Below, piece after piece: positions 15,514-17,525 of a DNA stretch of 17,525 nt. The position numbers and the translations under genes are program-made. The DNA is taken from the NCBI GenBank assembly GCA_024636405.1, contig JAGXHC010000128.1:1-17525 (forward strand), written 5' to 3'. The stretch is from Sulfitobacter sp. GTDB lineage: Bacteria > Pseudomonadota > Alphaproteobacteria > Rhodobacterales > Rhodobacteraceae. The notes beneath the pieces were generated by a model. That model did not search any database. It had not been told where the DNA came from and saw only the letters and a list, made by a program, of their open reading frames with translations. Position 1 is the stretch's first letter. Every line of letters starts with the position of its first letter.

Positions 15514-16197
15514 TCAGCCGCAGATGCCCTTCAATTCCACCCCGTCCCACGGCAGGCGCACATCGGACTGGCGCTGGGATGACAATGGTGCCACCGGCAT
15601 CACTTCGGATATCATCGCGTGCAACCGTTTGGTGCGCGGCGCCTTCGGGGCCAACGCGCGGCAGCAGACAAATTCCTCCACAATGGACCCTTGCTGCTCA
15701 AACGCGAAATCGCCAAACTTCGGTTTCGTCGAGATATCAAAGAGATACGGGTCCTCGGCGCCTTGATGCTCTGATGCGGCACGCAGCGGAGAATATCCGG
15801 TGGTTTTGCGGTTTTGCCATTGCCAGACGTGGGTAATTTCGTGGCTCAGCAGCATCGCTGCGATCAGACCGATCTTGTCGGGATAATCCGGCATGTAGTC
15901 GTCCAGAAACCAATCCTTGTCGAACAACACCGTGTTCCACAGCGCCATCGCGGCCGGCTTGGACGTTACGGTTTCGCCCTGTGGCGGAGGCAGGATCAAT
16001 TCGCGGCAGGTGGTGCGCGGGCGTGGCTTGCGGGTAAAGGTCACGGCACTGGTCGGCGCCCCGTCATGCAGGCGCACGCGGTCAAGGTCCAGACCGCTGC
16101 CGTGAATGGTAGAGATGAACGCCCGCTCATTCTGCGTCAGCGGGCGACCGCAGGCAGAAATCAACAACAGGCTGAGGCACAGAAGGGTTCGGATCAT
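15514..16197 (-). CDS. Putative lipoprotein with HExxH zinc-protease motif
   Basis: A 227-residue protein. It begins with a type II signal peptide, LLCLSLLLISAC, with the lipobox cysteine at residue 16. The mature part carries HEITHVWQWQ, an HExxH motif at His119-Glu120-His123 typical of zinc metalloproteases. EQQGSIVEEFV (Glu174-Glu175) further on could supply the third ligand, as in gluzincins. This resembles the HELTHVxQ core of DUF4157-type proteins, but the rest is not recognised, and catalytic activity is an inference. The frame is open to a TTG at 16239, but ATG 16197 places the signal peptide correctly; no Shine-Dalgarno is seen. If matured it would be a Lol substrate. Family and function are unknown. 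Confidence 0.7.
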   Translation of the reverse strand: MIRTLLCLSLLLISACGRPLTQNERAFISTIHGSGLDLDRVRLHDGAPTSAVTFTRKPRPRTTCRELILPPPQGETVTSKPAAMALWNTVLFDKDWFLDDYMPDYPDKIGLIAAMLLSHEITHVWQWQNRKTTGYSPLRAASEHQGAEDPYLFDISTKPKFGDFAFEQQGSIVEEFVCCRALAPKAPRTKRLHAMISEVMPVAPLSSQRQSDVRLPWDGVELKGICG

Positions 16198-16350
16198 GAA
16201 CGCAGTTAGGCGGGCAGCGCGGCTCAGATCAAGGGCCAAATGCGACCGCTCACGGCGATGTCACAGGTGCCGCTATCCGCAGCACGGGCAACGGCGGCGC
16301 GGGGCAGGCGGCAGACCCGCCGCGGTGCGCCAATGCGGACGGCGACGCGG

Positions 16351-16752
16351 TCAACGCGCAAAGGTGGCAGTCGCCAGCGCCACGGGCTTGCCCGATGGCT
16401 CGGCGATCAACGAACAGCGCGCAAAGATCACCGAACGCCCGGCGCGTGTCACCGTGGCTTCGGCCCGGATCATGGTGCCACTGGCAGGGCGCAGGAATTG
16501 CGTATCCAGCGTGACCGTGCCGACCGCGATCATCGCCCCCTCATGCCCGCCGCAGGCCAGCACCATCGCCGTATCCGCCAGCGCGCTCAGCGCCTGACCA
16601 GAAACGATACCGCCCGTGCGCATCAGCGCAGCGGTGATGGGCATGGACAAAACGGTGCGCGCCGTGCCGATTTCGGTGACACTGAGATCCAACGCACAGA
16701 CCCAGGGCGCGAAATTGTCTTTTAGAAAGGCCTGGGCGATGGCTGGGGTCAT
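16351..16752 (-). CDS. PaaI family thioesterase (hotdog fold)
   Basis: A 133-residue single hotdog-domain protein that probably hydrolyses an acyl-CoA or aryl-CoA. The signature helix region is RTGGIVSGQALSALADTAM (residues 46-63), with Gly47-Gly48, Ser51-Gly52 and Asp60 as expected for PaaI/YbgC-like thioesterases. Following strands MIAVGTVTLDTQFLRPA and IRAEATVTRAGRSVIFARCSL complete the beta sheet. Substrate is not predictable; no phenylacetate genes lie nearby. No strong ribosome site precedes the ATG at 16752. It stands between the 43-residue protein gene and the lipoprotein gene, all on the minus strand, with gaps of 117 and 153 bp. Confidence 0.85.
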   Translation of the reverse strand: MTPAIAQAFLKDNFAPWVCALDLSVTEIGTARTVLSMPITAALMRTGGIVSGQALSALADTAMVLACGGHEGAMIAVGTVTLDTQFLRPASGTMIRAEATVTRAGRSVIFARCSLIAEPSGKPVALATATFAR

Positions 16753-16833
16753 GGCGGCGGTCCGGGACAGATGATTTCAATTGCCCCAAGCGGGCTGTGG
16801 CGGTTCGGGAAGGGGGCATTGCCCGGATCGGCG

Positions 16834-16861
16834 GGGCGCCCGCCTGTGCGGCGCGGCGCCC
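16834..16861 (-). terminator. Hairpin after the 43-residue protein gene
   Basis: GGGCGCC and CGCC (16834-16844) pair with GGCG and GGCGCCC (16850-16861). The stem is 11 bp with a single bulged C at 16854 and a TGTGC loop, beginning 8 nt past the stop of the small gene. No T-run follows on the minus strand, so it may be a terminator of the GC-only kind or a 3' stabilising structure. Confidence 0.4.
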
Positions 16862-16869
16862 GGACGGAC

Positions 16870-17001
16870 CTATCTGACCTTCTTGCCCGCAATCGTGGTA
16901 TCGGCCTTGTTGCCACCGCTGTTGGCGGTCGCCGATACCTTGGGCTTTTCCTTTTTGGGTTTCTTGATTTCCTTATTGCCGCGATTCTTGTCCTTGGACA
17001 T
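16870..17001 (-). CDS. 43-residue lysine-rich conserved small protein
   Basis: A short gene: ATG at 17001-16999, TAG at 16872-16870, with AAGGA eight bases upstream. The peptide begins MSKDKNRGNKEIKKPKKEKP and ends TIAGKKVR, with a Ser/Ala/Asn/Gly-rich linker between. It is very basic, lacks hydrophobic stretches, and is probably disordered and cytoplasmic. I recognise the GNKEIKKPKKEKPK core and the IAGKK end from small uncharacterised proteins found widely in proteobacteria, which supports a real gene. The positive charge would suit nucleic-acid or polyphosphate binding, but that is a guess. A strong hairpin follows the stop. It is transcribed in the same direction as parE, 316 bp downstream of it. 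Confidence 0.75.
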   Translation of the reverse strand: MSKDKNRGNKEIKKPKKEKPKVSATANSGGNKADTTIAGKKVR

Positions 17002-17215
17002 GGGAATATTCCTTTGCATGGATTCCCGAACGGCGGATGCCCATCGGGTGGATGCTCAGGCGGGCAGAAGCGCAAATTGGCGCGACGTCACCGGTGAGGC
17101 AGCAGGCGGCACACGCGTGCGCGCCGGGCCTGCGAAACCAAAGTGGGCGTGTTTGCGCGTTTGCGCAAGGGGGTAGGCATCGTCTTGCGCGCCCGCACCG
17201 GGACCAATCCCGTAG

Positions 17216-17234
17216 GGTGGGGTTTCACCCCACC
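17216..17234. repeat. GTAGGGTGGG-type hairpin, likely dispersed repeat
   Basis: GGTGGGGT (17216-17223) and ACCCCACC (17227-17234) form a perfect 8-bp stem with loop TTC, preceded by CGTAG. The pattern CGTAGGGTGGG followed by its inverted copy is one I recall as a common intergenic repeat in several bacterial groups, including roseobacters. Only one copy is in this window. Confidence 0.45.
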
Positions 17235-17269
17235 ACCACACCCCAATCACCAATCATCTCTGCCGAGGA

Positions 17270-17313
17270 CGTGTGCGCCTAACCGCGCTGGGACATGCCA
17301 CCCCAGACACACG
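17270..17313 (-). terminator. Nested inverted repeats after parE
   Basis: CTGGG (17288-17292) pairs with CCCAG (17302-17306), and an outer CGTGTG (17270-17275) pairs with CACACG (17308-17313). The outer arm ends 4 nt after the parE stop. The arms are unequally spaced (12 nt versus 1 nt) and there is no T-run, so terminator function is weakly supported. Confidence 0.25.
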
Positions 17314-17317
17314 CCCC

Positions 17318-17525
17318 TCAAACATCCAACTCCTCCACAAACCGCGCGTTTTCCTGGATATACTGATACCGCAGTTCCGGCTTTTTCCCCATCAGCCGTT
17401 CCACCAGATCGTCGGTTTCTCCCGGCACGTCCTCATCCACGCTCACCCGGATCAGTTTGCGGGTGTCGGGATGCATCGTGGTCTCCTTGAGATCCTTCGC
17501 GTCCATCTCGCCCAGGCCCTTGAAC
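17318..17525 (-). CDS. parE: DNA topoisomerase IV subunit B, C-terminal end (partial)
   Basis: The last 68 codons of a gene that continues past the window end. Topoisomerase IV decatenates daughter chromosomes; ParE is its ATPase and TOPRIM subunit. The visible part begins in the TOPRIM-adjacent FKGLGEMDAKDLKETTM, shared by type IIA B subunits. It continues with HPDTRKLIRVSVDED and ends RYQYIQENARFVEELDV. GyrB is the alternative, but GyrB normally has QLWETT at this point, whereas KDLKETTM and the acidic VPGETDDLVERLMGKKPE fit alphaproteobacterial ParE. The stop is TGA (17320-17318). ATPase and TOPRIM catalytic residues lie outside the window. Confidence 0.82.
   Translation of the reverse strand, partial: FKGLGEMDAKDLKETTMHPDTRKLIRVSVDEDVPGETDDLVERLMGKKPELRYQYIQENARFVEELDV

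Larger units (their letters stand above)
17002..17317. other. 316-bp gap between parE and the 43-residue protein gene
   Basis: No convincing coding sequence was found on either strand; frames here lack ribosome sites and family-like content. It holds the AAGGA site of the small gene next to 17001, a 10-bp palindrome TCACCGGTGA at 17088-17097, the hairpin at 17216-17234 and an inverted-repeat pair at 17270-17313. It probably contains the 3' end of the parE transcript and the promoter of the small gene, although no clear -35/-10 pair was seen. Confidence 0.5.

Noticed and set aside
17088..17097. 10-bp palindrome TCACCGGTGA as an operator
   Set aside because: No promoter boxes or second half-site nearby; a single 10-bp palindrome in a 316-bp gap is weak evidence.
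17318..17525. GyrB instead of ParE
   Set aside because: The visible end has KDLKETTM and an acidic stretch before LMGKKPE, while GyrB normally has QLWETT and a different tail.

Overview
The window looks like ordinary core chromosome from a roseobacter-type alphaproteobacterium (Rhodobacteraceae). The DNA is GC-rich and genes are tightly packed. It encodes HdaA rather than E. coli-style Hda, a short ProRS without an inserted editing domain, a single LolC/E-type permease paired with LolD, and a B12-dependent methylmalonyl-CoA mutase. No tRNA, rRNA, transposase, phage gene or CRISPR array was found.

Layout. (1) 1-3654, plus strand: the 3' end of methylmalonyl-CoA mutase, a VOC/glyoxalase-like protein coupled to a GNAT acetyltransferase, a TerB-DnaJ protein coupled to an endonuclease/exonuclease/phosphatase-family protein, and a small exported helical protein. 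(2) 3651-9362, minus strand: an operon-like run reading perM-like (AI-2E family), hdaA, ppk, ppx. It places the DnaA inactivator next to the enzymes that make and degrade polyphosphate. The ppx stop shares bases with the stop of the convergent exported-protein gene. (3) 9363-9600: a divergent intergenic region carrying a REP-like palindromic element. (4) 9601-14946, plus strand: pepT, proS, then a unit with its own candidate promoter, an 18-codon upstream ORF, a DUF2937 membrane protein, the LolC/E-type permease and LolD. (5) 14979-17525, minus strand: a YdcZ/DUF606 transporter, a lipoprotein with an HExxH motif, a PaaI-type thioesterase, a 43-residue lysine-rich protein, a 316-bp gap with a dispersed-repeat-like hairpin, and the 3' end of parE.

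Functional links. Lol proteins release lipoproteins from the inner membrane, and the window also encodes a likely lipoprotein. Ppk and Ppx set polyphosphate levels, and HdaA restrains DnaA after initiation. Most of the remaining genes are housekeeping or uncharacterised.

I found no clear new biological system. The best candidates for a second look are the coupled upstream ORF with a strong hairpin before DUF2937-lolCE-lolD, the HExxH lipoprotein, and the 43-residue basic protein. All assignments come from reading the sequence and recalling family features; no database search was run.
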